DNA from: Bacteroidales bacterium UBA6229
Lineage (GTDB): Bacteria > Bacteroidota > Bacteroidia > Bacteroidales > F082
Assembly: GCA_002440975.1 (NCBI GenBank)
Contig: DJWN01000131.1
Span: 1-5,879, forward strand
DNA: 5,879 nucleotides
Direction of reading: 5' to 3'
Shown here: piece after piece, positions 5,856 through 5,879 of the stretch
Layout: each line of letters starts with the position of its first letter
How positions within the stretch are numbered: position 1 is the stretch's first letter
Notes under the pieces: model-generated
The model's database searches: none
What the model was told of the DNA's origin: nothing
The model's input: the letters and a program-made list of their open reading frames with translations, nothing else
Position numbers and translations under genes: made by a program

Positions 5856-5879
5856 ATGGCAGAAGAACGTTTAGATAAA
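5856..5879 (+). CDS. Start of the next gene in the mod operon (cut by the window)
   Basis: ATG 5856 lies 6 bases after the mod stop and opens a frame reading MAEERLDK to the window edge. The tight spacing indicates co-transcription with mod. Eight residues are too few to identify it; they do not resemble the usual beginning of a Res helicase-nuclease subunit as I know it, so an accessory gene between mod and res is possible. Confidence 0.55.

Noticed and set aside
1..5879. CRISPR array, tRNA, rRNA or transposase
   Set aside because: No regularly spaced repeats, no cloverleaf or rRNA-like stretches, and no transposase motifs seen on either strand.

Overview
The window looks like chromosomal DNA of a member of the Bacteroidota. 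Starts mostly lack Shine-Dalgarno sequences and follow A/T-rich leaders. A TAnnTTTG-type -7 promoter box precedes the second complete gene. The lipoprotein carries a Bacteroidota-style K-D-D export signal just after its lipobox cysteine. The protein families present (extended SDR, DUF4153/DUF4173 membrane protein, R61-like serine hydrolase, type III Mod) are all common in that phylum. Everything recognisable is on the + strand.

Left part (1-3213), ordinary chromosomal genes of moderate GC: the C-terminal end of an NAD(P)-dependent epimerase/SDR-type protein (1-264); a polytopic membrane protein of the DUF4153/DUF4173 type (322-1800); a gap with a bulged hairpin (1813-1851) and a promoter-like box (1950-1957); then a surface-type lipoprotein of the class C beta-lactamase/DD-peptidase superfamily (1981-3213) with SNTK, YSN and HNG motifs.

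Middle part (3214-3908), about 700 bases without a convincing complete gene but not featureless. It holds a small hairpin after the lipoprotein gene, a promoter-like box leading into what looks like the first ~30 codons of a gene that then breaks off (3473-3571), an attC-like half site (GTTAGGC with a 6-bp inverted repeat, 3613-3666), and a large 17-bp hairpin followed by six T (3757-3819) that has a competing upstream pairing arm. I read this as the left edge of a horizontally acquired block.

Right part (3909-5879): a full-length type III restriction-modification methyltransferase gene (Mod, beta-class N6-adenine MTase, 646 aa), followed 6 bases later by the first eight codons of the next gene, which runs out of the window. 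The matching Res subunit is not visible. The mod gene is a clear mosaic: its N- and C-terminal parts share one codon style, while the central part with the target-recognition domain has a strikingly different, A/T-ending style. This fits replacement of the specificity-determining segment by recombination. No wholly new system is evident; the most interesting parts are the mosaic mod and the structured, possibly cassette-like DNA upstream of it.
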